DNA from: Bacteroidota bacterium
GTDB lineage: Bacteria > Bacteroidota > Bacteroidia > B-17B0 > Aurantibacillaceae
NCBI GenBank assembly: GCA_025360565.1
Contig: JANYBY010000125.1
Location: 1-21,935, forward strand
Direction of reading: 5' to 3'
Length of the DNA stretch: 21,935 nt
Of the stretch, positions 1-8,668 are shown in pieces. Under the pieces are notes generated by a model. The model saw nothing but the letters and a program-made list of their open reading frames with translations. It had not been told where the DNA came from and ran no database searches. Both the position numbers and the translations under genes were made by a program. Every line of letters starts with the position of its first letter. Position 1 is the first letter of the stretch.

Positions 1-147
1 ATTCGGCGGGCAGGCGGGCGGGCTGCTACGGGCTCCGCTTCGCTCCGGCTTTTTTTGTTTCGCTTCGCTGCACAAAAAAGAGCCAAGCCCTCCGCATCCC
101 TGGCGCAGCATTACGCCTGAGTTTTCGTAAAAAAATGCCGGCTTTTA
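1..147. repeat. GC-rich dispersed repeat at window edge
   Basis: This stretch is far more GC-rich than the DNA after it and is built of small tandem motifs (cgggcgggc, cgcttcgct twice, and a cttttttt/aaaaaag pair). It contains no coding frame with a plausible start. Such GC-rich blocks rich in 'cgcttcgct' are, from general knowledge, a common class of dispersed intergenic repeat in Bacteroidota genomes. The left boundary lies outside the window. Confidence 0.45.
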
Positions 148-721
148 TTACGGCTTGAAAAATTTACGGCAGAATAAAACAGACAGATTCTTATTAAATC
201 TCCTCAGAAACAGTTTCTTAAGAGTTTTTGATGGTCGACTAATTAAGGAATAATCTATTTTGAAGCGAACGCAGTAAGCTTCTACTTCACAAAAAAACCG
301 CCGGGCATTTCTTATTACATCCCCGACGATTCTGAAAAAGGTGGCGCTTTTATAAATGGGTAACCAGGCCAAATATTTCTTGCGCCCAACATAATCTTTG
401 CCAATCTAATCCTTATATAATAATGCGGCCTTTTAAGATCGTTACTGCGTTTAACTCCTTTTAACACCTGTTTACACGGGTTACAGACCAACAGAAATTT
501 TTGTTAAGTAACGAAAAAACTGTCTAAAATAATTCAAAAGGTTGACGAATTACGTTTAAGTGTGAAGTATTAAGATGGTGCCTTAACTCTTGCTGTTCGC
601 CTCAACAGCAGAAGATGAAGAGTTCACAGATTAGCATGAAGCATAAACACATTAGGTTCAAGTATTTATGTCTTATGGAGGTGTGTTTATTCTTTATGTT
701 AATGAATTAACACATTATCAT

Positions 722-779
722 GAAGAGTTAATAAATCATATTGACGAGTTGATGAATGATAATGATGGATTAACTCTTC
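722..779. repeat. 11-bp inverted repeat, AT-rich
   Basis: GAAGAGTTAAT (722-732) and ATTAACTCTTC (769-779) are perfect reverse complements separated by 36 bases. Related pieces (ttaactctt near 582, gaagagttc near 616) occur upstream. It could form a stem in the 3' part of the minus-strand operon transcript. The role is unknown. Confidence 0.5.
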
Positions 780-783
780 CCGC

Positions 784-807
784 TGGTCGGGATATAAATC
801 CCGACCA
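784..807 (-). terminator. Perfect 10-bp hairpin after PorE-like gene
   Basis: TGGTCGGGAT (784-793), loop ATAA, ATCCCGACCA (798-807): a perfect stem starting about 15 bases past the stop codon of the minus-strand gene ending at 822. There is no U-run after the stem on the minus-strand transcript, so it is a weak candidate for intrinsic termination. It may instead be a 3' stabilising hairpin or a repeat. Confidence 0.4.
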
Positions 808-821
808 ACAAGTACTACAAT

Positions 822-3065
822 CTACCTCCCCAACTTCAAAATAATAAATTCTGTTCTCCGGTTCTTTTGGTGTTCTTCTTCGGTACAAGATGATTCAATC
901 TTACCTTCACAAGCGCAACTATTTAATAATTTACTTTCGCCATAACCTTTGCCTGTAATGCGTTTAGGATTTGAAATTCGTTTAACAATATAATCTACAC
1001 TTGCCTTAGCCCGCTTGTCACTTAATTTCAAGTTATAAATTTTACTGCTACGGCAATCGGTGTGTGAGCCAAGCTCAACGGTCATCTCGGGGTTCTCGTT
1101 CATTATCCGCGCAATTTTATCCAACTCAATAGCGGCGTCGGGACGGATCTCGTTTTTACCCAAGTCAAAATAAATATTTCCTAATGCTGTCATTTTTGCG
1201 AGGTCGCCGCCAACTTCCACTTTACTTAAACTTACTTCTAATTTTTCGTGTATGTTTTGCTGCCCGGGTTTTTTTAAAGCCCATTTAAAAACAACTGTTT
1301 TACTTACAAAGCCCTGCTTGCTTATTTCAAAGATGTACCTCAGTGTATCGCCTAATTTTTTATCGGGCACAAATTCTTTAAACTCGCCGTTGGCGCCGGT
1401 AATAGCGCTTATAACTTTATTCTTTTCATCCGTCAATTTTATTTTTACGCCTTCCAGGGGCTGTTTGGTTTTGGTATTGGTTATTAAAGCAAAAATGGAG
1501 AAGCCGGGGTCTTTTTCTAAAACAAGATCAAGTGGTATAGTTGCATCGGGCACATTTGTGTTGAGTGTTTTTTTTGTGTCAAAGTGCAGATCTTTTTTTA
1601 CCAGTATTTTATAGGTATTATTTTCATCCGCAAAAAATAAATACGAACCGTCTTTTGCGGTGCAAACTTTATTGAGCACGCTGCCTTTTTTATCCATTAA
1701 ATACAACGCGGCTTCAAACACCGGCGCACCTCGGTCATCCTTAACAACACCTTTAATTATTTTTCCGAAATTAAAAGGTTTCAGCAGGTCGTAAGAATAA
1801 ATATCATCGCTGCCTTTTCCGCCTTCGCGGTTGCTGGAGAAAAAGCCTTTCTTTTTTTCGGCGTCCAATATCATGCTAAAATCATCTTTGCTGCCGTTAA
1901 CGGGCACGCCCACATTAATTACTTTACTAATGTTACCGTTCAGCATTTGGCAGGCAAAAATATCTAAACCTCCCAAACCCATTCGTCCATCACTGGAGAA
2001 AAAGAAAATACCGCTCTCGTGTATGAATGGAAATAGTTCGTTACCCTCTGTATTTACTTGCTCTCCTAAATTAATTGGTTTGGTCCAATGCCCTTTTTCA
2101 TCTCTTGTTGTTTTGTAAATATCAACGCCGCCAAAACCTCCTGGCATATCGCTCGCAAAAAATAATGTATTGCCGTCCAACGTTAGTGCAGGGTGACCGC
2201 AACTGTATTCGTCACTATTGTATTTAAAGGATTCCTTGTCGCCCCACTCTCCGCCTTTTTCGGCTTTGGCTTCGTACAATCTTAATTTTCTAACACCATC
2301 CTTACTTTTTCCATGGTAATTATCTGCCGTAAAAACAATTACGTTTCCCTTTTTATTAAATGAAGCAGGGCCTTCGTGGTATTTTTTGTTCAAATTTTTT
2401 ATTTTGCTCAGGCCTTTTAATTCACCTTTGGCATTTACCTTAGCTGTATACATATCTAAAAAAGGTAATTTATTTCCGTTCCAAATTCTTGTAATATAAT
2501 CAAGAGGCTGTCTTGAAGATGCCAATACGATCTTACTTTTATAATACACCACGCCAAAATCCTGTTGGTTGCTGTTGCCTTTTACATTTTTAATATCAAA
2601 TTGTTCTTTGTTCTTTAATAACTCGTCCGTGTATTTTTTATTTATTTGATACAGCTCCACCCTGCTGTCTTCGGGTTTTAAATTGGTGTATGCATCCATT
2701 TGCTTTGCGGCTTCATCGTACTTACCGTTCATTTTTAAAAACTGCGCATAATTGTAAACATCTTCGGGCGTTTTATTTTCCGATGTCATAATGCGTTCGT
2801 AACAATTTTCAGCATTGGCGTAATCTCCTGTCATTTTATAACTATCGGCCAATTTGCGTAATACATCGGCTTCATCGCTTTGTGTGTTGGCCATCATCTC
2901 CACTACCTTTGCGTAATCAAATTCGGAATACACTTTTGAGACTTTTTTTATATTTGTTTGGGGGAACAGGGTGAGTGTGCCAAGGCACATTAAACAAACT
3001 AACCAAGGAGACACTAAGCGAGAGGTACACAGAGAGAATGGGTTTTTTCTCAGAGTCATCGGCAT
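822..3065 (-). CDS. PorE-like OmpA family protein (TPR, beta-propeller, OmpA)
   Basis: This is probably an outer-membrane-associated periplasmic protein that anchors a PorP-type partner to peptidoglycan. From the chosen start the order is: signal-like segment (about residues 15-36, hydrophobic core LVCLMCLGTLTLF), TPR-like helices (about 70-130), PD40/WD40-like propeller blades with recurring FFASD/FFSSD and GGxDIY motifs (about 160-400), two carboxypeptidase-regulatory-like beta domains, and a C-terminal OmpA domain (last ~120 residues) with SHTD, LSDKRA and NRRTEF motifs. This matches the known architecture of PorE of the type IX secretion system. The frame is open back to ATG 3350, which overlaps the stop of the PorP-like gene as TGATG, but that longer N-terminus is read through a repeat cassette. 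ATG 3065 (or 3059) gives a normal signal peptide, so I chose it. Which start is used is uncertain; the domain call is firm. Confidence 0.85.
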   Translation of the reverse strand: MPMTLRKNPFSLCTSRLVSPWLVCLMCLGTLTLFPQTNIKKVSKVYSEFDYAKVVEMMANTQSDEADVLRKLADSYKMTGDYANAENCYERIMTSENKTPEDVYNYAQFLKMNGKYDEAAKQMDAYTNLKPEDSRVELYQINKKYTDELLKNKEQFDIKNVKGNSNQQDFGVVYYKSKIVLASSRQPLDYITRIWNGNKLPFLDMYTAKVNAKGELKGLSKIKNLNKKYHEGPASFNKKGNVIVFTADNYHGKSKDGVRKLRLYEAKAEKGGEWGDKESFKYNSDEYSCGHPALTLDGNTLFFASDMPGGFGGVDIYKTTRDEKGHWTKPINLGEQVNTEGNELFPFIHESGIFFFSSDGRMGLGGLDIFACQMLNGNISKVINVGVPVNGSKDDFSMILDAEKKKGFFSSNREGGKGSDDIYSYDLLKPFNFGKIIKGVVKDDRGAPVFEAALYLMDKKGSVLNKVCTAKDGSYLFFADENNTYKILVKKDLHFDTKKTLNTNVPDATIPLDLVLEKDPGFSIFALITNTKTKQPLEGVKIKLTDEKNKVISAITGANGEFKEFVPDKKLGDTLRYIFEISKQGFVSKTVVFKWALKKPGQQNIHEKLEVSLSKVEVGGDLAKMTALGNIYFDLGKNEIRPDAAIELDKIARIMNENPEMTVELGSHTDCRSSKIYNLKLSDKRAKASVDYIVKRISNPKRITGKGYGESKLLNSCACEGKIESSCTEEEHQKNRRTEFIILKLGR

Positions 3066-3326
3066 TTGGGAGACTAACCACAGAGAGACTGAGTGCACGG
3101 AGGTACACGGAGAAAATAAATTTTTATTAAATGATTTCTTAGCCCCAACCCCTCTCCAAAGGAGAGGGGAGCCTCCGTGTTTCTCCTTACTCTCCGTAGC
3201 TCCATGGTTAGTGTAGCGCCTCGCATCTCGACTACGCTCGATGTGACAGCTCGATGTGACATGCAGTGTGTATAAACCACACTTAACTCCGTGTTTCTCC
3301 GTGCCCTTCGTGCCTCCGTGGTTAGT
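2998..3326. repeat. Composite repeat cassette inside PorE-like 5' end
   Basis: A mosaic of dispersed repeats is bounded by ACTAACCAAGGAG (2998-3010) and its near-perfect inverse CTCCGTGGTTAGT (3314-3326). Further ACTAACCA (3073-3080) and TGGTTAGT (3205-3212) copies lie inside. Between them are several 'cacggag' units, a perfect 9-bp hairpin CCCCTCTCC/GGAGAGGGG (3149-3157/3161-3169), and a REP-like element (3224-3247) of the same family as the one at 9511-9586. All three repeat kinds are usually intergenic, yet here the minus frame runs through them without a stop. Confidence 0.75.
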
Positions 3327-3349
3327 TAATATGTTCCTTACAAATTCCA

Positions 3350-4264
3350 TCAAAAATACCGTGGCGATTTAATTTTTTTATCGCCACTAAAAACAAGGTC
3401 GTAACGTAACATTATTTCGTGGCTGCCGTTATTATATTTTCCGGTTGTATTTGCAAATGACCAATCAAATGAATATCCGATGTAGATCTGCGGGTTGATG
3501 TTAAAGCCAATGAGCGCGCCAAGGGCATCGCCTGTGCGGTAATTGATGCCGGCAAAAAATTTATCGCTGAACACAAAGGTAGCCGTGGCATCGGCTTCAA
3601 TAGGTGCGCCAAAAGTTACTTTTACAAAAGCGGTTGGTTTAAACATTACATCTTTATTAATAAAAATAGCGGCACCCGTTATTAAAAAATAATGCCGCTG
3701 TTGTTTTGCCAATGCCGAAGCGGACACATCAAATTTATTTTCGAGAATTCTTGGAGAAGAAATACCTGCATAAAAATTTTTGCGATAATAATAAATTCCC
3801 GCCCCAAGGTTTGGCAAAACAGAACTTACATTTTGCGCAAAAGCAATATCAGTTTGCTGATCTAACTTTAAAGCGGAAACATTGTTGCGGTAAAAATTTA
3901 CAAGGCCTTTTACACCCAAAGACAATTTACTTTTTTTATTTAATTTAATATGGTAAGCAAAATCAACCGCCACCCATGTACTTTTTGTTGGCCCTAATTT
4001 ATCGTTAATAAGCGAAACGCCTAAACCTGCTTTTCGTTTTAACACCGGAGCATGAATTGTGAGGGATTGGTCTTGTGGTGCGCCATCAAAACTTACCCAT
4101 TGCGAACGGTGAATAGCTGTAATTGTTAGCAGGTCGCGCGTGCCGGCATACGCAGGGTTTAGCCACAGCGTGTTGTACATGTAATGTGTAAACATGGCGT
4201 CCTGCTGCGCTTGGAGAGTTTGCAACGCAAAAAAACAGATGAGTATTTTAATTGTTTTATTCAG
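3350..4264 (-). CDS. PorP/SprF family type IX secretion outer-membrane protein
   Basis: Family members are outer-membrane beta-barrel proteins that help export or anchor particular type IX secretion substrates. Signature at the mature N-terminus: QQDAMFTHYMYNTLWLNPAYAG, followed by alternating beta-strand sequence and an R-Y-D-L-V-F type C-terminal strand; size about 300 residues, as expected. No in-frame ATG precedes the signature. The translated upstream sequence MNKTIKILICFFALQTLQA (reading CTG 4264 as start) is a good signal peptide ending before QQ. The alternatives are ATT 4276, or TTG 4225, which would cut the signal peptide in half. An in-frame stop lies just upstream of ATT 4276. The stop shares a base with an ATG of the downstream PorE-like frame (TGATG). 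It sits between a type B CTD substrate and a PorE-like gene, which fits a substrate-specific export partner. Confidence 0.85.
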   Translation of the reverse strand: MNKTIKILICFFALQTLQAQQDAMFTHYMYNTLWLNPAYAGTRDLLTITAIHRSQWVSFDGAPQDQSLTIHAPVLKRKAGLGVSLINDKLGPTKSTWVAVDFAYHIKLNKKSKLSLGVKGLVNFYRNNVSALKLDQQTDIAFAQNVSSVLPNLGAGIYYYRKNFYAGISSPRILENKFDVSASALAKQQRHYFLITGAAIFINKDVMFKPTAFVKVTFGAPIEADATATFVFSDKFFAGINYRTGDALGALIGFNINPQIYIGYSFDWSFANTTGKYNNGSHEIMLRYDLVFSGDKKIKSPRYF

Positions 4265-4287
4265 TTTACTATTAATCCGTTACCCGC

Positions 4288-4357
4288 CTCTAAGGCACAA
4301 TGACACTAAGTTTCACATAGCGCTGCGTGACCCATTATGGCTTTGAGACTTTGTGGC
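4288..4357. repeat. Degenerate dispersed repeat upstream of porP-like gene
   Basis: Read on minus, this contains 'gccacaaagtctcaaagcc' and 'cttagtgtcattgtgcctta', a unit widely seen as an intergenic repeat in Bacteroidota (general knowledge). A second fragment follows at about 4370-4410. The unit ends about 12-25 bases before the possible starts of the PorP-like gene and may have displaced its original translation signals. Confidence 0.5.
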
Positions 4358-4420
4358 AAAAAAATTCTCCCTAGCGCCTCTTAGTCTTACGTCCCTTCAG
4401 TCCTGCCTCTTGCTTCCTTT

Positions 4421-7400
4421 TTACTTCGTCAACCCCCTATTCAAATACAAAAATCCTTTATACGGTTTGGCACCGTTTTCGAGATCTAAAATATAATAAT
4501 ACGTTCCTTCGGGCAGATCATCTCCGCCAATTTTAAATCCTTCAACCGCTTTTCCGTCCCAGGTATTTGCATATCCTTTTTTCTTGTATACTACATTTCC
4601 CCAGCGATTTAAAACTGTAAAATCATTATTAGGATAATATTTTATACCGCGAATAAAAAACACATCGTTAACGCCATCTCCATTTGGTGAAAACCCTTGT
4701 GGAATAAAAAAATCTGTTATGGCAGTAAACACAGTAGGAATATCTTCTCCTGTATCCGAAGGGTTATTATTGCTGTTCGGATCCGGATCATTTCCATCGT
4801 CAGAAACATCGGTGCCGCCATAACCGCCAATTGGCAAGGAAGAAGCCGTTGCAATGGCGCTGTTAGTAAATGTAACAATACCATTGCCCGAAAATTTTAC
4901 CTTAAATTTTATGGTATCGCACTGCCCGGGAGCTAACGAATTTGAAACGTTTGAAAGAAGATTGTTATTACCCGAACCTGTGTACCCATTGTTTGTGCTC
5001 AAAATATTATTACTGCTAATAGGCGGAGAAATTATGGTGAAGGTAGATGGCGCCGGAAAAGTTTGTGTAAGATCATCAATTGCCTGTACATTATAAATTG
5101 GAAAAGTTGCGTAATTTTTTATGATAAAAGTAAATGTTATAAAAAAATCTTCTCGCCCATCGCTTTCAGGCTCTGATGCTTTTTTTGAGATACCAATTGG
5201 CACATTAACCGTACAATTATTTACTGTAACTAAAATTGTTTTTGTATCCGAGCAACCAAAAGCGTTTGTGCCCACAACAGTGAAAATAGTTGTTGAGTTT
5301 ACAAATGTTGTAACAACTGAGCCTGAAAAATTTCCGGGCGTCCAGTTGTAAAAGTTGGCACCTGTGGCTGTAAGGGTAACATTCTCGCCCGAACAAATAG
5401 AACTAGGTGTTGCCGCAGCAGTAATTGTAGGATTTGGGTTGACGACGACTTGCAAGGTTAATGTTTCTGGGCAACCGATGAAGTCCGTTCCCGTTAAAGT
5501 ATAATTTGTTGTAATTGTTGGCGTGACGGAAATGGTGGAACCGTTTAATCCGCTTGGGTTCCATAAATAAACTGTGCCGCCCGAAGCAGAGAGAATACTT
5601 GTTTGCCCAAGACAAATTACGCTTGGGCTTGCGTTAACACTTAAGTTAGGCCCCACGTAAACTACAGTTGTATCTGAATTTGTACAGCCAAATGTATTAG
5701 ATCCCACGACTGTATAAATAGTTGTAACGGATGGTGTAACAACCAATGTTGCGCCCGGAGTACCCATTGGAAACCAGGTATAACTGTTTGCGCCCGACGC
5801 TGTGAGTGTACTACTGTTGCCGCGGCAAATGGCATGCGGAAGCGCATTCGCGGTAACCGTTGGCACGGGGTAAACAGTAACTTGTACAGTTGCTGTATCG
5901 GCACAACCCGCAATATTATATCCAATAACCGTATAAATAGTTGTTGCAGCCGGCGACGCTAATGCAGAGTAAGTGTTTACGTTTAGAGGCGGCAACCAAA
6001 AATACGAAGCCGCACCAAAGGCTTGTAAAAAACTAACACCACCCGGACAAATGCCTGTTGGGTTAGCAACCGCTGTTACAGTTGGGTCGGGCACAACACT
6101 TACAAACACAACGGTTGAAGAAATACAGCCGAGTGAAAAAGTACCCGATACAGTGTACGAGGCCGAAGCTGTTGGTGAAACCGCAATGGTTGCGCTGTTT
6201 ATATTACCCGGCTGCCATGTATAAGAGTTTGCTCCAAATGCCGTAAGTGTACTGCTTCCGTTCTTACAAATAATTGCAGGAAACGCTACGATCGTTGGAA
6301 TAAACACAGGGAGAATTGCGGTGACAGAATTTGTACAGCCAAAAATATTTGTACCAATTACGGTATAAATGGTTGTGCCAAACACAATAACGGTTTGCGA
6401 TGCGCCGACGAGATTACCCGGAAACCAAGTATATGTAATTGCACCGCCCGCGTTCAATGTTCCTGTTTGGCCCGAACACATAATAGATGGAATTGCCGTT
6501 GCGTTTAATGTTGGAGTTGGATTTACCAATAGCTGTACTGTTTGTGAGCCAAAGCAAACAGAAATGTTTCCGGTAACTGTATAAATAGTTGTAGCCGGAG
6601 GAGAAACCGTGGGCGATGGACCCGATAAATTTCCGGGGATCCATGTATATGTATTTGCCCCGCCTGCCGTGAGTGTTGATACACCGCCTAAACAAATAAC
6701 CGGCGGCACTGCGGAAGCCGTTATGTTTACCTGAATTACCGTGAACGAAGGAGTTGTTGTTACATTATTTGCCGAGTAACATTCTCCCGAAGAAAGAGAA
6801 ATAACCGTTCCGGCAAATGCGCCAATGTTTGAAGCAGTAATAATACCTGAAAGCGTTAGTGTTGCCGAACCTCCGGCAACAATGCTTGGAATGGTCCACG
6901 TTGGCGCAATGTATATGCCTGGACTTGGATTACTCAATGTAAAATTAACGCCGCTGGGCGTTGGAAGAGTTACAATAATGTTGCTTGCGGTACTACATGC
7001 TTGATTATCTATAACAACGGTGTATGTTTTTTGTCCACCTATACACAGGGGGGCGCCGTTGCCTGTAATGGTAATTCCCAAATTTACTTTATCCGTAACA
7101 TTATTAAAGGGTGTATTATTTACAACTGTTCCGGCACCGCCTTTTGTTGCGCCGTTTGGAATAAATTCTGATAAGGCCGGAGAGGTTGTTGTGCCGTTAT
7201 TACCGCCGGTTGCTAAAGTTGTAACACCTGTGAGCGTTGTTAAAATATATCCACCGCCGCCACCGCCGCCCGGGCCTTCTGCTTCGTTCACCACACTTAA
7301 ATGATTACCACCAACACCTCCGCTCGCTAAAATATTAATTCCCGAAATTAAATTTCCCGACAACACAACAATTGCCCCACCGCCGCCGCCGCCGCCGGGT

Positions 7401-8668
7401 CCGTCAATATGTGTTGGTAAGGTCGGCAAGGCATTATCGCCACTCGCGGTTATAACTCCGGTGCCACTAATATTTGCGTCGCTTGTAATAAAAATAATTC
7501 CGCCACCGCGTGCACCATCCTGATTAGTTCCGTTATCGCCATGCCCTGCGCCACCGCCGCCACCTAAAAATAATTTATTGTTGGCTCCGTAATTTAAGGG
7601 TTTACCGCCAAGCCCACCAATATTATTTCTGCTATCGCCGCCCCACAAAGCATTTGCGGGCGCATCGGTTAGGGCGTTAAAATCGTTCAATGATTTTGAA
7701 TATCCGCCGCGACCTCCTCCGGGAGATGAACTGGCTGCAAAGCCCGGTGCTTCTAGGTTCCAGCAGGTTGTCCATGCGGGAACAAAATTATCCGGAACTC
7801 CAAAACCTGTGTAACCCGCTAACAATCCCGAATTTGAACCGCCGCCACCGCCGCTGTTATTAGAGTTACCGCCGCCACCGCCGTTTGCAGGTGCTCCGCG
7901 CGAATACCTTCCGTTAAGTAAATCGTAATCGGTTTGCCTACCCGCAATTCCTTCTCCTTTTTCTCCACCCAAACTACTAACGTTGCCAACAAAATTAGTA
8001 ACAGCGGGATTTGCAAATGCGGATATGGCAGTGCCACCCCGGAAACCTTGGCCGTTAACGCTTACAGAGCCATTAATAGTTACAACGTTATTTGTTTCAA
8101 GGGCAACAACACCGCCAGTATTTGCAACCTGCCCCCAAGGCCTTGATACCAATGATGCGCCACCGTTTATGTTTAATGTAGTTAGGCGCGGGATACGAAC
8201 AACCTGAACTCTTTCGGTTGCGGAAACATTATAATTATTTGCAAGGATACATCCATTCGCAAGTGAAAGTGTGTTGCCTGCAAAAGATCCCACCTCCACC
8301 AATTCATAATCGCCCACACCGTTATAACTTGTTATTGAACCATAACCTGCAGTATTACTTATGTTCATTGATGCGCCTTGCATTTTTATGATCATTAAAA
8401 GATCGCACGCTTCAAGTCCATCGGTGCTATAAGGATTATTTTGTATACCCGGAATTGCAGCGCCGCTTAGATCGGTAATGGCGCCGATAACAATAAATGA
8501 ATTTCCGGCTACGGCGGATTGTACAAGAGGGGTGTATCGGTTAAAGATAACGCCTGGTGCAATAACTAATTCCGGTCCGTCCTTTCCTTTTTGCGAAATT
8601 AGATCCGTACTAAAAAAAAGCAAAGTCAAAAAATAAAATAGTATGCGCTTATTAAATTGGCCAGCCAT
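4421..8668 (-). CDS. Large secreted adhesin-like protein with type B (gliding) C-terminal domain
   Basis: A 1415-residue secreted protein. ATG 8668 gives a clear signal peptide (KRILFYFLTLLFFSTDLISQ). Residues ~40-190 are beta-rich; ~190-520 are glycine-rich with runs of 5-8 Gly. A DUF11/CARDB-like domain follows (~540-645), then seven tandem Ig/PKD-like repeats of ~71 residues (~648-1150). A second DUF11-like domain ends in an Asp/Asn-rich stretch (SDDGNDPDPNSNNNPSDTGE). The final ~95 residues are a type B sorting domain: FSPNGDGVNDVF, LNRWGNVVY, TWDGK, LPEGTYYYIL, and a final GFLYL strand. By family knowledge such domains route proteins through the type IX secretion system and are found in gliding adhesins such as SprB. 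The next genes (PorP/SprF type, PorE-like) are on the same strand. The function is likely adhesion or surface coating; the ligand is unknown. The N-terminal glycine-rich part resembles proteins often annotated AgmC-like, which I cannot verify. Confidence 0.88.
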   Translation of the reverse strand: MAGQFNKRILFYFLTLLFFSTDLISQKGKDGPELVIAPGVIFNRYTPLVQSAVAGNSFIVIGAITDLSGAAIPGIQNNPYSTDGLEACDLLMIIKMQGASMNISNTAGYGSITSYNGVGDYELVEVGSFAGNTLSLANGCILANNYNVSATERVQVVRIPRLTTLNINGGASLVSRPWGQVANTGGVVALETNNVVTINGSVSVNGQGFRGGTAISAFANPAVTNFVGNVSSLGGEKGEGIAGRQTDYDLLNGRYSRGAPANGGGGGNSNNSGGGGGSNSGLLAGYTGFGVPDNFVPAWTTCWNLEAPGFAASSSPGGGRGGYSKSLNDFNALTDAPANALWGGDSRNNIGGLGGKPLNYGANNKLFLGGGGGAGHGDNGTNQDGARGGGIIFITSDANISGTGVITASGDNALPTLPTHIDGPGGGGGGGAIVVLSGNLISGINILASGGVGGNHLSVVNEAEGPGGGGGGGYILTTLTGVTTLATGGNNGTTTSPALSEFIPNGATKGGAGTVVNNTPFNNVTDKVNLGITITGNGAPLCIGGQKTYTVVIDNQACSTASNIIVTLPTPSGVNFTLSNPSPGIYIAPTWTIPSIVAGGSATLTLSGIITASNIGAFAGTVISLSSGECYSANNVTTTPSFTVIQVNITASAVPPVICLGGVSTLTAGGANTYTWIPGNLSGPSPTVSPPATTIYTVTGNISVCFGSQTVQLLVNPTPTLNATAIPSIMCSGQTGTLNAGGAITYTWFPGNLVGASQTVIVFGTTIYTVIGTNIFGCTNSVTAILPVFIPTIVAFPAIICKNGSSTLTAFGANSYTWQPGNINSATIAVSPTASASYTVSGTFSLGCISSTVVFVSVVPDPTVTAVANPTGICPGGVSFLQAFGAASYFWLPPLNVNTYSALASPAATTIYTVIGYNIAGCADTATVQVTVYPVPTVTANALPHAICRGNSSTLTASGANSYTWFPMGTPGATLVVTPSVTTIYTVVGSNTFGCTNSDTTVVYVGPNLSVNASPSVICLGQTSILSASGGTVYLWNPSGLNGSTISVTPTITTNYTLTGTDFIGCPETLTLQVVVNPNPTITAAATPSSICSGENVTLTATGANFYNWTPGNFSGSVVTTFVNSTTIFTVVGTNAFGCSDTKTILVTVNNCTVNVPIGISKKASEPESDGREDFFITFTFIIKNYATFPIYNVQAIDDLTQTFPAPSTFTIISPPISSNNILSTNNGYTGSGNNNLLSNVSNSLAPGQCDTIKFKVKFSGNGIVTFTNSAIATASSLPIGGYGGTDVSDDGNDPDPNSNNNPSDTGEDIPTVFTAITDFFIPQGFSPNGDGVNDVFFIRGIKYYPNNDFTVLNRWGNVVYKKKGYANTWDGKAVEGFKIGGDDLPEGTYYYILDLENGAKPYKGFLYLNRGLTK
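5221..6735 (-). repeat. Seven tandem ~71-residue Ig/PKD-like coding repeats
   Basis: Each unit follows the pattern S-x-x-I-C-x-G, T-L-x-A-x-G-A, Y-x-W-x-P-G, T-T-I-Y-T-V-x-G, G-C, V-x-P-x-P-T. All seven carry one Cys in the ICxG motif and one near the GC (or VC) motif, so each probably closes one disulfide. Units are diverged at DNA level and are not a recent expansion. Confidence 0.8.

Larger units (their letters stand above)
148..821. other. Intergenic region, no gene seen
   Basis: I find no convincing gene here. A 74-codon frame on minus has no recognisable motif, no promoter and arginine/phenylalanine-rich, low-complexity content. The right part is AT-rich and holds the inverted repeats listed separately at 722-779 and 784-807. 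It lies downstream of the minus-strand operon 822-8668, so it is probably that operon's 3' region. Confidence 0.6.

Noticed and set aside
148..372. 74-codon frame on minus
   Set aside because: No recognisable motif, no signal peptide, no promoter; composition looks like translated AT-rich non-coding DNA next to a repeat.
5221..6735. Regularly spaced similar segments suggesting a CRISPR-like array
   Set aside because: They are protein-level repeats of ~71 codons in a single open frame, diverged at DNA level, with no identical short repeats or spacers.
7020..7304. Plus-strand open frames over the adhesin gene
   Set aside because: Shadow frames made open by the Gly/Pro/Val-rich codons on the other strand; no start context or motif.
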